A stretch of DNA of 64,000 bases. Origin: a bacterium (GTDB lineage: Bacteria > Zhuqueibacterota > Zhuqueibacteria > Residuimicrobiales > Oceaniaggregativiventaceae). Position 1 is the stretch's first letter, and the number at the start of each line of letters is the position of its first letter. The position numbers were made by a program, and so were the translations under genes. The notes beneath the pieces are model-generated. The model saw nothing but the letters and a program-made list of their open reading frames with translations. It had not been told where the DNA came from and ran no database searches. Positions 40,966 to 49,546 of the stretch are shown piece by piece. The stretch is from the NCBI GenBank assembly GCA_029565675.1, contig JAKQNP010000019.1, positions 124,001-188,000 of the forward strand, given 5' to 3'.

Positions 40966-41918
40966 GATCGATCCATCTCCTTAAAAATCCATTCGATCTG
41001 TCTGTTGATCAATGCATAGGGGGTTTCCTGATGGCTGATGAGGCGCTCGACCCACTGATCCATTTGCCTGTCGATCTCCACCTTCCGCTCGATATGGTCA
41101 TTTATTTTGGACTGCAATTGCTGGCGCAACTCGCGACGCAGGCGCAGGCGCCGGCGCCTGTCGATTTCTCCGGTTTCGGCATAACGCTGCAAACGGCCGG
41201 CAATGCTATCGATCAAATCGTCAATGCCCCGGTCAAAGAGTGCAGAGACCATTACCACCGGCGGAACCGGCCGCTCCGGGGTTGGGTTGGCCAGCGACAG
41301 CACATAATCCACTTCCGCGCGCAGGCGGGCCGATTCGTCTTTATCGCTCTTGTTGATCACATAGATATCGCCGATCTCCATGATTCCGGCTTTTAGCGCC
41401 TGAATCTCGTCGCCGAGACCGGGCACCAGCACCAGCAACACAAGGTCGGAGAGCTGCGCGATTTCGATTTCAGTTTGGCCGACGCCGAGAGTCTCGACGA
41501 TCACCCGATCATAGCCGGCGGCATCGAAAATTTTTACCGCATCCGCGGTAGCGCCGGCGATGCCGCCCAGATGCCCTCGGGAAGCCATGGAGCGGATGTA
41601 GACGCCGGGGTCAAGCGCATGACTCTGCATGCGCAGGCGGTCGCCCAACAGCGCGCCGCCGGTAAACGGCGAGCTCGGATCGACCGCGATCACTGCCGCT
41701 TTGCGGCCGGCTTTGCGCTCCTCGCTGAGCAGCCGGTCGAGCAAGGTGCTCTTGCCGGCGCCCGGCGGCCCGGTCAAGCCGAGGACAACCGCCTTGCCCG
41801 TGCTTGGATAGAGACGATCGATCAGCTCTTCTCGCCCCGGAAGGTCGTTCTCGACCAGACTGATCGCGCGCGCGATCGCCCGTTGCTGACCTTGTCGCAC
41901 ACCGTCTGCAAGTGTCAT
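40962..41918 (-). CDS. meaB: MeaB/ArgK-family methylmalonyl-CoA mutase-associated GTPase
   Basis: LGLTGPPGAGKSTLLDRL, VAVDPSSPFTGGALLGDRLRM, VIVETLGVGQTEIEIAQLSD. Confidence 0.95.
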   Translation of the reverse strand: MTLADGVRQGQQRAIARAISLVENDLPGREELIDRLYPSTGKAVVLGLTGPPGAGKSTLLDRLLSEERKAGRKAAVIAVDPSSPFTGGALLGDRLRMQSHALDPGVYIRSMASRGHLGGIAGATADAVKIFDAAGYDRVIVETLGVGQTEIEIAQLSDLVLLVLVPGLGDEIQALKAGIMEIGDIYVINKSDKDESARLRAEVDYVLSLANPTPERPVPPVVMVSALFDRGIDDLIDSIAGRLQRYAETGEIDRRRRLRLRRELRQQLQSKINDHIERKVEIDRQMDQWVERLISHQETPYALINRQIEWIFKEMDRS

Positions 41919-42322
41919 CGGCTGACGACTCGTTCTCGATTGGCTTCGATGAAATCAATGACCGCCGAAATCGATGTTCCAGGCGTAAAGACCGCCTCGA
42001 CACCCTTGTCGCGCAAATAAGCGATATCGCTATCCGGAATCACCCCGCCGCCGAACACCACCACATCCTGCGCCCCTTGCCGCTGCAGCTCGTCCACCAC
42101 CGCCGGAAAGAGCTCGTTGTGCGCGCCGGACAACAGGCTTAAACCGACAAAATCGACGTCCTCCTGCAGCGCAGTCCGCACGATGGATTCTGGCGATTGG
42201 CGGATGCCGGTATAGATCACTTCGTAACCTGCATCTTTGAGTGCGCGGGCGATATATTTGGCTCCCCGATCGTGACCATCGAGACCGGGTTTGGCGATCA
42301 ATATGCGGATTTTTCGCTCCAC
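41915..42322 (-). CDS. Methylmalonyl-CoA mutase small (cobalamin-binding) subunit
   Basis: RILIAKPGLDGHDRGAKYIARAL, SLLSGAH, VVFGGGVIPDSD; GTG start at 42322 with an aaagga RBS (listed start 42721 overlaps the large subunit). Confidence 0.93.
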   Translation of the reverse strand: MERKIRILIAKPGLDGHDRGAKYIARALKDAGYEVIYTGIRQSPESIVRTALQEDVDFVGLSLLSGAHNELFPAVVDELQRQGAQDVVVFGGGVIPDSDIAYLRDKGVEAVFTPGTSISAVIDFIEANRERVVSR

Positions 42323-42344
42323 CTTGATTTTCCTTTCCGCCGAG

Positions 42345-44015
42345 TTACAGAACAATCGATTCGCGATATTCACCAAATTCCTGGCGCAGGACATTGCAGA
42401 TTTCGCCAAGGGTGGCATAGTTCTGCACCGCCTGCAAAATGACCGGCAGCAAATTTTGCGACGAGTCGCGGGCTGCGGTCTGCAGTTCATGCAGGGATTT
42501 TTCCAGCTCGGCGGCGCTGCGCCCGGCGCGGACTTGCTGCAGCTTCTCGATCTGGACTTGCCGCAAGCGCGGATCCACCCGCAACAGACCCTTTGGCGCA
42601 TCTTCCTTGACGGTGAACTTGTTGACCCCCACGACCACCCGCTCCCCTGCTTCGATCTGCTTCTGCACCGCATAGGCGGCGTCCTGAATCTCTTTTTGCG
42701 GATAGCCTGCCTCGATTGCATGCACCATGCCGCCGACCGACTCGATTTTATCGAGATAGGCCCAGGTCTCTTCCTCGATGCGGTCGGTCAGCGCCTCGAT
42801 GGCATATGAACCGCCGAGAGGATCGATCGTATCCGCAACGCCGGATTCGTAGGCGACGATCTGCTGTGTGCGCAGGGCGATGCGCACCGATTCCTCGCTC
42901 GGCAAACTCAACGCTTCATCGCGGGAATTGGTGTGCAGGCTCTGGGTGCCGCCGAGAACCGCAGCCAGGGTCTGAATGGCCACCCTGACGATGTTGTTGT
43001 CCGGCTGCTGCGCCGTCAAGGTGCTGCCCGCGGTCTGTGTATGGAACCGCAACATCAACGACTTGGGATTGCGGGCGTGAAATTTTTCCTGCATCACCCG
43101 CGCCCACACCCGTCGGGCGGCGCGGAATTTGGCCACCTCTTCCAGCAAATCATTGTGGCTGTTGAAAAAGAAAGAGAGCCGGCCGGCAAAATCATCGATA
43201 TCCAATCCGGCAGCCAGCGCCGCCTTGACATATTCGATGCCGTCAGCGAGGGTGAACGCCACCTCCTGCACCGCTGTCGAACCTGCCTCGCGAATGTGAT
43301 AACCGGAAATGCTGATGGTGTTCCAGTTGGGCACCTCAATGGAACAAAAGGCAAAAATATCGGTAATCAGACGGATCGACGGTTTGGGCGGAAAAATATA
43401 GGTGCCGCGGGCGATGTATTCCTTGAGGATGTCGTTCTGAATCGTGCCGCGCAGCTTGTCCTTGCTCACCCCCTGCTTTTCCGCCACCGCAATATAAAAA
43501 GCAAGCAGCACCGCCGCCGGCGCATTGATCGTCATCGAAGTCGACACCTGGTCCAGAGGAATCCCGTCGAAAAGAATCTCCATGTCGCCCAAGGTATCGA
43601 TCGCCACCCCCACTTTGCCCACTTCACCGACGCTGTGCGGATCATCCGAATCGTAGCCGATCTGGGTGGGCAAATCGAAAGCTACCGACAAGCCGGTCTG
43701 CCCCTGACTCAGGAGGTATTTGTACCGCGCGTTGCTCTCTTCAGCCGTGCCAAAACCTGCATATTGGCGCATGGTCCACAGCCGGCCGCGATACATGGTC
43801 GGTTGCACTCCCCGTGTGTAGGGATAGTCGCCGGGAAAACCCAGTTTGTCGAGATAGTGTTCACTCGCCTGTTCAGTCGGCAGATAGACGCATTCCAGCG
43901 GAATGCCGGATCCGGTGCAGAATTGGGGTTTGCGCTCCGGGAACCGTTGCAAAACCTTATCCACATTGGACTCCCATTGGCGTACAGCTTCGCGAATCGT
44001 TTGATAATCGCTCAT
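42345..44015 (-). CDS. Methylmalonyl-CoA mutase large (catalytic) subunit
   Basis: [84 protein letters not shown]. Confidence 0.96.
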   Translation of the reverse strand: MSDYQTIREAVRQWESNVDKVLQRFPERKPQFCTGSGIPLECVYLPTEQASEHYLDKLGFPGDYPYTRGVQPTMYRGRLWTMRQYAGFGTAEESNARYKYLLSQGQTGLSVAFDLPTQIGYDSDDPHSVGEVGKVGVAIDTLGDMEILFDGIPLDQVSTSMTINAPAAVLLAFYIAVAEKQGVSKDKLRGTIQNDILKEYIARGTYIFPPKPSIRLITDIFAFCSIEVPNWNTISISGYHIREAGSTAVQEVAFTLADGIEYVKAALAAGLDIDDFAGRLSFFFNSHNDLLEEVAKFRAARRVWARVMQEKFHARNPKSLMLRFHTQTAGSTLTAQQPDNNIVRVAIQTLAAVLGGTQSLHTNSRDEALSLPSEESVRIALRTQQIVAYESGVADTIDPLGGSYAIEALTDRIEEETWAYLDKIESVGGMVHAIEAGYPQKEIQDAAYAVQKQIEAGERVVVGVNKFTVKEDAPKGLLRVDPRLRQVQIEKLQQVRAGRSAAELEKSLHELQTAARDSSQNLLPVILQAVQNYATLGEICNVLRQEFGEYRESIVL

Positions 44016-44334
44016 AGCCGTTGGTCACTCCTTTTTCTCTGGCTTGAGATCCCTTTCATGGATTTAAGGCAACGCAGAGGGGTGCCCTTCGATCGGAATA
44101 AAAATGTATAAAAATTATTGTCCATTTCAAAATGTATTCTCTCATCGGTTGGCCGAATTTGCTGAATCGATTGCGCGAAACCATTTAAGTTTGTTAAAAG
44201 GTGAGGCACAAAAACATAATTTAGTCGCAATCGGCCGAAATTCATTGACCATCGAGGCAGGAATCGCGCAGCAGGAGTCGGCAGCGCCGCTTAAATCTGT
44301 AGCTGCAACGCTGCTAAAGCGGGGATTGGGGGAT

Positions 44335-44874
44335 TCAGCGTTCGATACCCTTACGGGCGAGAACGCCTTGCTGGTAGTAGTGTTTGACTTGTCGCATTTC
44401 GGTGACCAGGTCGGCACGATCGATCAGCTCCTGCGGGGCGCGCCGGCCCGTGAGAATCAGTTCGACCGCCGCAGGTTTGCAGTCCACCAGATGCAAAACC
44501 GTCTCCAGCGACACGAGACCAAACCAGAGCGCCACGAGGATTTCATCCAACACGATAATATTGAAATTGCCGGACTGCATGACTTCCAGACAGCGCTGTA
44601 AACCTTGTTCTGCGCGCTGCCGGTCGCGATCGGTCACCTCTTCGCGGCGAATGCATTTGTTGCCGCCGAACTGCTCGATCGCGATCAAGGGGAAATCCTG
44701 CAGAGCGCGCAATTCGCCGTACACCTGCCCCTTCATGAATTGACCGATAAAAGTCTTCATGCGATGTCCGGCGGCGCGCAGCGCCAATCCCAGGGCAGCG
44801 GTGGTCTTGCCTTTGCCGTCGCCGGTATAGATCTGTATCATGCCTTTTTGTTTGGTTTTTCCAGCCACTCGCAC
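44335..44874 (-). CDS. Corrinoid adenosyltransferase (CobA/CobO/BtuR type)
   Basis: MIQIYTGDGKGKTTAALGLALRAAGH (P-loop), NIIVLDEI, LILTGRRAPQELIDRADLVTEM. Confidence 0.95.
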   Translation of the reverse strand: MRVAGKTKQKGMIQIYTGDGKGKTTAALGLALRAAGHRMKTFIGQFMKGQVYGELRALQDFPLIAIEQFGGNKCIRREEVTDRDRQRAEQGLQRCLEVMQSGNFNIIVLDEILVALWFGLVSLETVLHLVDCKPAAVELILTGRRAPQELIDRADLVTEMRQVKHYYQQGVLARKGIER

Positions 44875-45036
44875 CTGCCTTACATCAGCTCAATTATCGC
44901 AGTTGTTTCGGCTCAAGTTTTCCGTTCTTCGCAAAAAACCCGCATTTCTGCATCCGCCGCAGCGGCGGCGCCACGCTTTGCAGCAATGTTCAGAAAACGC
45001 TGCACGGTCTCTTCCCGCCGCCTGGCGCGGTTGGGT

Positions 45037-45240
45037 TCATTTGCGTGTTTTGAACCGCGCTGCATCGACAATCGAATAGATGTGTACAATCCAGCCGAGC
45101 AAAATCACCCACAGCAAAGCGGCAAATAAAAAATGAACAACAGCGGCCAGCAACCGACCCTGCAAAAGTTGTCCCAGTCCTGGAATCACGAGGCTGGCCA
45201 GAGCAGCAATCACATTTCCGGTGGATCCTTGTCCATTCAT
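45037..45240 (-). CDS. Small membrane protein with a GLGQ motif (TM2-like)
   Basis: 67 aa, SLVIPGLGQLLQGRLLAAVVHFLFAALLWVILLGWIVHIYSIVDAARF. Confidence 0.72.
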   Translation of the reverse strand: MNGQGSTGNVIAALASLVIPGLGQLLQGRLLAAVVHFLFAALLWVILLGWIVHIYSIVDAARFKTRK

Positions 45241-45298
45241 GTAAAGCTATCCTCTCTGCACTGAAAGATCTAAAGATGTCGATCGAAGCCGCCGGCAA

Positions 45299-45634
45299 TC
45301 AACTCGAGCGTGCCGGCGGCAAGGGGTTATCCTGCCACGCCGGGCAATACGGACAGGGATGGCCAACGGGATAGTCTGTGCCTTCGACATGCGGACAGCC
45401 GCTGATCCGATCAGACATGACCACCTGCTCGGCGTTCTGCTCTTTGATATAGTCGAGCGCCTGTTGATAGATTGCCTGATCGAAGCGAATATCAGCAGTT
45501 GTACTGGTCCACGAGCGTTCAACCATGACCTTCCCGCTGTGGCGTTCGACGATCCGCACCACCAGTTTGCTGGCTGTATGCCGATCCGGGCCGTAGAGCA
45601 ACACAGTTGCAACCGGAGCATCTTGGCTGTTCAA
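45299..45634 (-). CDS. Hypothetical 111-aa protein with C-terminal Cys/His cluster; TTG start
   Basis: AGGAGG RBS then TTG at 45634; ends ...ISGCPHVEGTDYPVGHPCPYCPAWQDNPL. Confidence 0.7.
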   Translation of the reverse strand: MNSQDAPVATVLLYGPDRHTASKLVVRIVERHSGKVMVERSWTSTTADIRFDQAIYQQALDYIKEQNAEQVVMSDRISGCPHVEGTDYPVGHPCPYCPAWQDNPLPPARSS

Positions 45635-45644
45635 GGCTATCCTC

Positions 45645-46478
45645 CTAGGCGAATTGAGCGTTGGGCAGAGAATCGAGTATCTGTTGCAACGATTGCACAG
45701 CAGTGGCAAACAGCTCCGGCTGGGTGCGGCCGTAATGCGATTCCGCTACCGAAAGATGCGGCTCGAGGACGAGGAATCCGGCAAATCCGTCGCTGAAAGC
45801 TTCGTGCAAAATCCGGGCGATATCGCCGTCTCCCTGTCCCGCCGGCACCACGGTGCCGTCCTTGAGCAGCGCATCCTTGATGTGGAAATAAACGACATGG
45901 TCGCGCAACTTGCCCCAGGCATCGCGATAGGGTTGCTGACCGCATTGAACAAAGTTGGCAAAATCGAACACCGCCGCAAAGGCCGGCGAATCGATCTCCC
46001 TAAACAGAGCCAGGCAGCGGTCGCCTGTATCGCCAAAGATCTCTTTTTCATTTTCATGCGCCAGGATGCGGCCGGCGTCCTCGGCCAGCTCGACCAGAGC
46101 AGCGAGCCGATCTGCCACCGGCTGCAGAAAAGCATCAAAATCGCTTCCCGGCGGTGGATAGAACGAAAAAGCGCGGATAAACGGCGCATCCAGGCGATCG
46201 GCGATCTCGAGCGCGCGCTTCATCGCATCAAGCTGCAGTTGGAACTCTGCATCGATCGGCACTTTGCCGATCGGCGAACCGATCGCCGAAAATCCCATGC
46301 CGGCATCGCCGGTCTGCCGGCGGATGAGGGCTATTTCAACATCGCTGAGATCCAGGACATTCTTCCCCCACACACCGCGCAACTCGATGTGATGGATGTC
46401 GTGTTTTTGCAGGATGTCGATCTGTTGTTCCAAATCGTCGGCAATCTCGTCGGCAAAGGCGCTCAGTGTATAGTCCAT
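45645..46478 (-). CDS. Sugar phosphate isomerase/epimerase-like TIM barrel (AP endonuclease 2 family)
   Basis: MDYTLSAFADEIADDLEQQIDILQKHDIHHIELRGVWGKNVLDLSD; FHIKDALLKDGTVVPAGQGDGDI. Confidence 0.9.
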   Translation of the reverse strand: MDYTLSAFADEIADDLEQQIDILQKHDIHHIELRGVWGKNVLDLSDVEIALIRRQTGDAGMGFSAIGSPIGKVPIDAEFQLQLDAMKRALEIADRLDAPFIRAFSFYPPPGSDFDAFLQPVADRLAALVELAEDAGRILAHENEKEIFGDTGDRCLALFREIDSPAFAAVFDFANFVQCGQQPYRDAWGKLRDHVVYFHIKDALLKDGTVVPAGQGDGDIARILHEAFSDGFAGFLVLEPHLSVAESHYGRTQPELFATAVQSLQQILDSLPNAQFA

Positions 46479-46498
46479 CTCTTCTCCACTTGTGCAGA

Positions 46499-47821
46499 TC
46501 ACCTGTTTCCAGGCAGCCATTGAAAGGCCAGGGCCGTCATATCGTCCTGCTGCCGCGCACCCTGGCTGTAGCGATGCACCTGGTCGAGCAGAGCTCGCAG
46601 CAGTTCATCGCAATTCTGCCACCGGCGCGAGGCCGACTCATGCAAGCGATCGAGAGAAAAGGCGCGGCGTTGCGCGTCCTGCGCTTCGATCAGCCCGTCT
46701 GTATAGAGAAACAGGCAGTCTTCTGGCTGCAGCTGGAAACTCTGTGTTTGAAAATTCATTTCCGGGAAAATGCCCAACGGCCCACCCCCTTTTCCGGCGA
46801 TAGCCTGGGCGATGCCGCTCTGGGCATCGATCCGGAGAATGGGCAGATGGCCGGCATCGCAAAAATCGACTCGGCCGGATCGCAGGTTCACAATCAAAAC
46901 CTGCATGGTGACGAACAACCCGCTGCTGGTCTGTTGCAGAACCTGAGAGTTGAGTTTTTCGATCAGCGACAGAGGCTGCGAATCCTGCTGCACATAAAAG
47001 CGGAAGTCGCTCATCATCCGAGCCATAAACAGCGCCGCCGGAATGCCTTTTCCAGACACATCACCAATGGTCAAAGCGAGCAAATCATCGGGCAATTGGA
47101 CGGCGTCGTAAAAATCACCGCCGACCGATACCGCCGGCACACTGGAGGCGGCGAGCTCGAACGGATCGCCCCCGCTTCCCGGCAGTGTCTGTGGCAAAAA
47201 GCTCTGCTGCACGCGTTCGGCCAATTGCAGCTGCAAATTGAGCCGCTCCTGTTCGAGAGAGAACTGATGCATGCGCGCGTTATCGATCGCCAGGGCGACC
47301 TGACGGCAAAAGGTGGCAAAAAGATCCACATCCTGCTCGGAAAATGGACGGCTGTCCAGGCGATTGATCACCTGGGCGACGCCGATCAGCCGATCCTGCA
47401 CCATGAGCGGCACCGAGAGAATGGAGCGGGAAATAAAGCCGGATTGTTCATCGATAGCGCGGAAAAATCGGCGATCCCGATCCACATCGGCCACATTCAG
47501 TGGCTTTTGGTGCTGCCAGACCCAGCCCGCCAATCCCTGACCCTTTTTCAGCTGCACAATCTCGCGAATCTGTTTGCCGACCACGCCGAGCGCCACCTTG
47601 CATTCGAGCCGGTCGATCTCTTCGTTGATCAAAAAAACCGAACTGGCTTCAGCTTGCATGACGGCCTGCGCTTTTTCCATTACCAGCTCGATCAACCGAT
47701 CCAGATCGAGAGTCGAGCTGATCAAAGCGCTGACCTCGATCAACGTCGACAAATCCGCCACCCGGCCGCGCAGTCGCTCGATTTCAGCGCGCAACGCCAG
47801 GATATCATCGCCTTTTGCCAT
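46499..47821 (-). CDS. GAF-domain PP2C/SpoIIE (RsbU-like) serine phosphatase
   Basis: GAF region DLDRLIELVMEKAQAVMQAEASSVFLI; PP2C region SVGGDFYDAVQLPDDLLALTIGDVSGKGIPAALFMA, GGGPLGIFPE, LFLYTDGLIEA. Confidence 0.94.
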   Translation of the reverse strand: MAKGDDILALRAEIERLRGRVADLSTLIEVSALISSTLDLDRLIELVMEKAQAVMQAEASSVFLINEEIDRLECKVALGVVGKQIREIVQLKKGQGLAGWVWQHQKPLNVADVDRDRRFFRAIDEQSGFISRSILSVPLMVQDRLIGVAQVINRLDSRPFSEQDVDLFATFCRQVALAIDNARMHQFSLEQERLNLQLQLAERVQQSFLPQTLPGSGGDPFELAASSVPAVSVGGDFYDAVQLPDDLLALTIGDVSGKGIPAALFMARMMSDFRFYVQQDSQPLSLIEKLNSQVLQQTSSGLFVTMQVLIVNLRSGRVDFCDAGHLPILRIDAQSGIAQAIAGKGGGPLGIFPEMNFQTQSFQLQPEDCLFLYTDGLIEAQDAQRRAFSLDRLHESASRRWQNCDELLRALLDQVHRYSQGARQQDDMTALAFQWLPGNR

Positions 47822-47832
47822 ATCGGCATCGC

Positions 47833-48789
47833 TTATTTGAGCAAACCGATGGTTATGACAACCGCCTGATCGTCATAATCATTGAAAGTGTAGAGATATT
47901 CGGAATTGAGCAGAATGGTGAAATTCCAGGTACGGAACAGGCGCACTCCGGCCTGCACACCGATCTGAAATCCATCGCCGCTTTTTTCCTCGCCCTCAGA
48001 GTGCGATTCATACGGTTCATCGTGAGAAACCCAATGAAAACCGAATGAACCGCCCAAATAGGGACAAACATCGCTGCGGGTCAAGAGATAGTCAAAAAAG
48101 ATATTGGCGGCAAATCCCTTGCGTAAACCGACGAGCATCCCGGCCGTGAAATCGGTCATCTCATAGCCCATGCGGTAATCCATGATGAACGAACGATCCT
48201 CTCCGTCATAACCACTTTGCGGATAGAGGTAACCGAAGGAGAAACCGTTCCGCCGACGGCTTTGGCGTACCCGCGGTTCAGCCGTCTCTTTCTCCATAAT
48301 CACACCGGCTTCCGCCGTCTGCGAAAGAGGCTTCAGAGTGATGAGGCTGAGTGCAACGCGCTGCATCACCGCTTCCAGGTCTTCGAGAGTGGTCGAGGAC
48401 GTATGATCGCTGATCAAGACTTGCCGGCTGCCGGCATCCACCAGCATGTATTGCACCAGGACTTTTTCTCCCAGCCTGCTCAATGTGCAGAGCACCACAT
48501 GGCTGGCGTTCAATTGCTGCGCCATCGTTACCGCACAATCGACTTCATGGCAGGCTTGATCCGGAAATTGATTCTCGACCGCCATCGGCGATATGAATTC
48601 CAGATCACTTCTTTTGCGCAATTCCATTTCCAGGAGCGTTTCGGCGCTGCGGGCGCTGATTTCATCGATGCCGACCACGGCAAAGGGCAAAAGGGCCATG
48701 CGATCTGCGCGATAGGGAGGATCAGCAAAAGCTGAAGAACACAAAATCCCCCACACCACAACACCCAAAATCAGCCAAATGGTTTTCAT
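47833..48789 (-). CDS. Exported protein: FlgO/TolB-like N-terminal domain fused to a predicted outer-membrane beta-barrel
   Basis: Signal peptide; RMALLPFAVVGIDEISARSAETLLEMELRK...; aromatic/glycine-rich alternating C-terminal half. Confidence 0.65.
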   Translation of the reverse strand: MKTIWLILGVVVWGILCSSAFADPPYRADRMALLPFAVVGIDEISARSAETLLEMELRKRSDLEFISPMAVENQFPDQACHEVDCAVTMAQQLNASHVVLCTLSRLGEKVLVQYMLVDAGSRQVLISDHTSSTTLEDLEAVMQRVALSLITLKPLSQTAEAGVIMEKETAEPRVRQSRRRNGFSFGYLYPQSGYDGEDRSFIMDYRMGYEMTDFTAGMLVGLRKGFAANIFFDYLLTRSDVCPYLGGSFGFHWVSHDEPYESHSEGEEKSGDGFQIGVQAGVRLFRTWNFTILLNSEYLYTFNDYDDQAVVITIGLLK

Positions 48790-48805
48790 GGACTTCCTTT
48801 ACTTT

Positions 48806-49087
48806 TCAGACTGTTGCTGAGTGGTTCTCTTCCTGCGAATCAGCAAGAGAAAAGAGATCTTGCAGCATCGATTCGATCATCTGCCAGGAGAGAAAAAACG
48901 GTTTTTTAACCACGGTCAGATGCAAAGTGCGCTCCTGGATTTCATAATTTCCCTCAAAGCCTTGCCCGACGAAATGACCGGCGCCTGGCTCTCCCCGCAG
49001 ATCGACATTGTACCGCCCCGCCGCTTTTTGCGCTCGAGCAAAATAGTTTTCGGGATTCACCCTGAGCGGAAACGAAAATTTCCGCAC
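48806..49087 (-). CDS. PHA-granule-region-like small protein
   Basis: 93 aa, resembling the PHA_gran_rgn family (AARYNVDLRGEPGAGHFVGQGFEGNYEIQERTLHLTVVKKPFFLSW region). Confidence 0.6.
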   Translation of the reverse strand: MRKFSFPLRVNPENYFARAQKAAGRYNVDLRGEPGAGHFVGQGFEGNYEIQERTLHLTVVKKPFFLSWQMIESMLQDLFSLADSQEENHSATV

Positions 49088-49143
49088 CTTTTCCTCCTTT
49101 TCCGCTTGCCTGCGATTTTTGTCGCAACGCAGCCGGGAAACGA

Positions 49144-49497
49144 TTATTTCACGAAACGGATCGACATGGGATAGCGGTAAAACACGCCTTCGTTGGCTTT
49201 CATCGCACCGATGATGGTGACGATCACACCGAAAACAAACAGAGCGATGAGAATAGGAATTCCGATCAGAGCGATCGACAGCAGCGCGGCGATAAGGATA
49301 TAGATCGCCAGGCTGATTTGAAAATTGACCACTTCTTTGCCGTGCTCACCCACTTGCGGCAGTTCGTCCTTTTTGATCATCCAGATGACCAGCGGAGCGA
49401 TAATGTTGCCAAAGGGGAAAACAAAGCCGGCGAAAGCCGAAATATGGCAGAGCATGGACCACGTGCGTTCGTTTTTGTTGTCAACAGGTTCAGCCAT
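49144..49497 (-). CDS. DUF4870-domain membrane protein
   Basis: ERTWSMLCHISAFAGFVFPFGNIIAPLVIWMIKKDELPQVGEHGKEVVNFQIS; start set at 49497. Confidence 0.9.
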   Translation of the reverse strand: MAEPVDNKNERTWSMLCHISAFAGFVFPFGNIIAPLVIWMIKKDELPQVGEHGKEVVNFQISLAIYILIAALLSIALIGIPILIALFVFGVIVTIIGAMKANEGVFYRYPMSIRFVK

Positions 49498-49546
49498 CAC
49501 ATTTCTCCTTCTGTTTGCACAGGCAGTGATCGATCTTTGTACAAAT

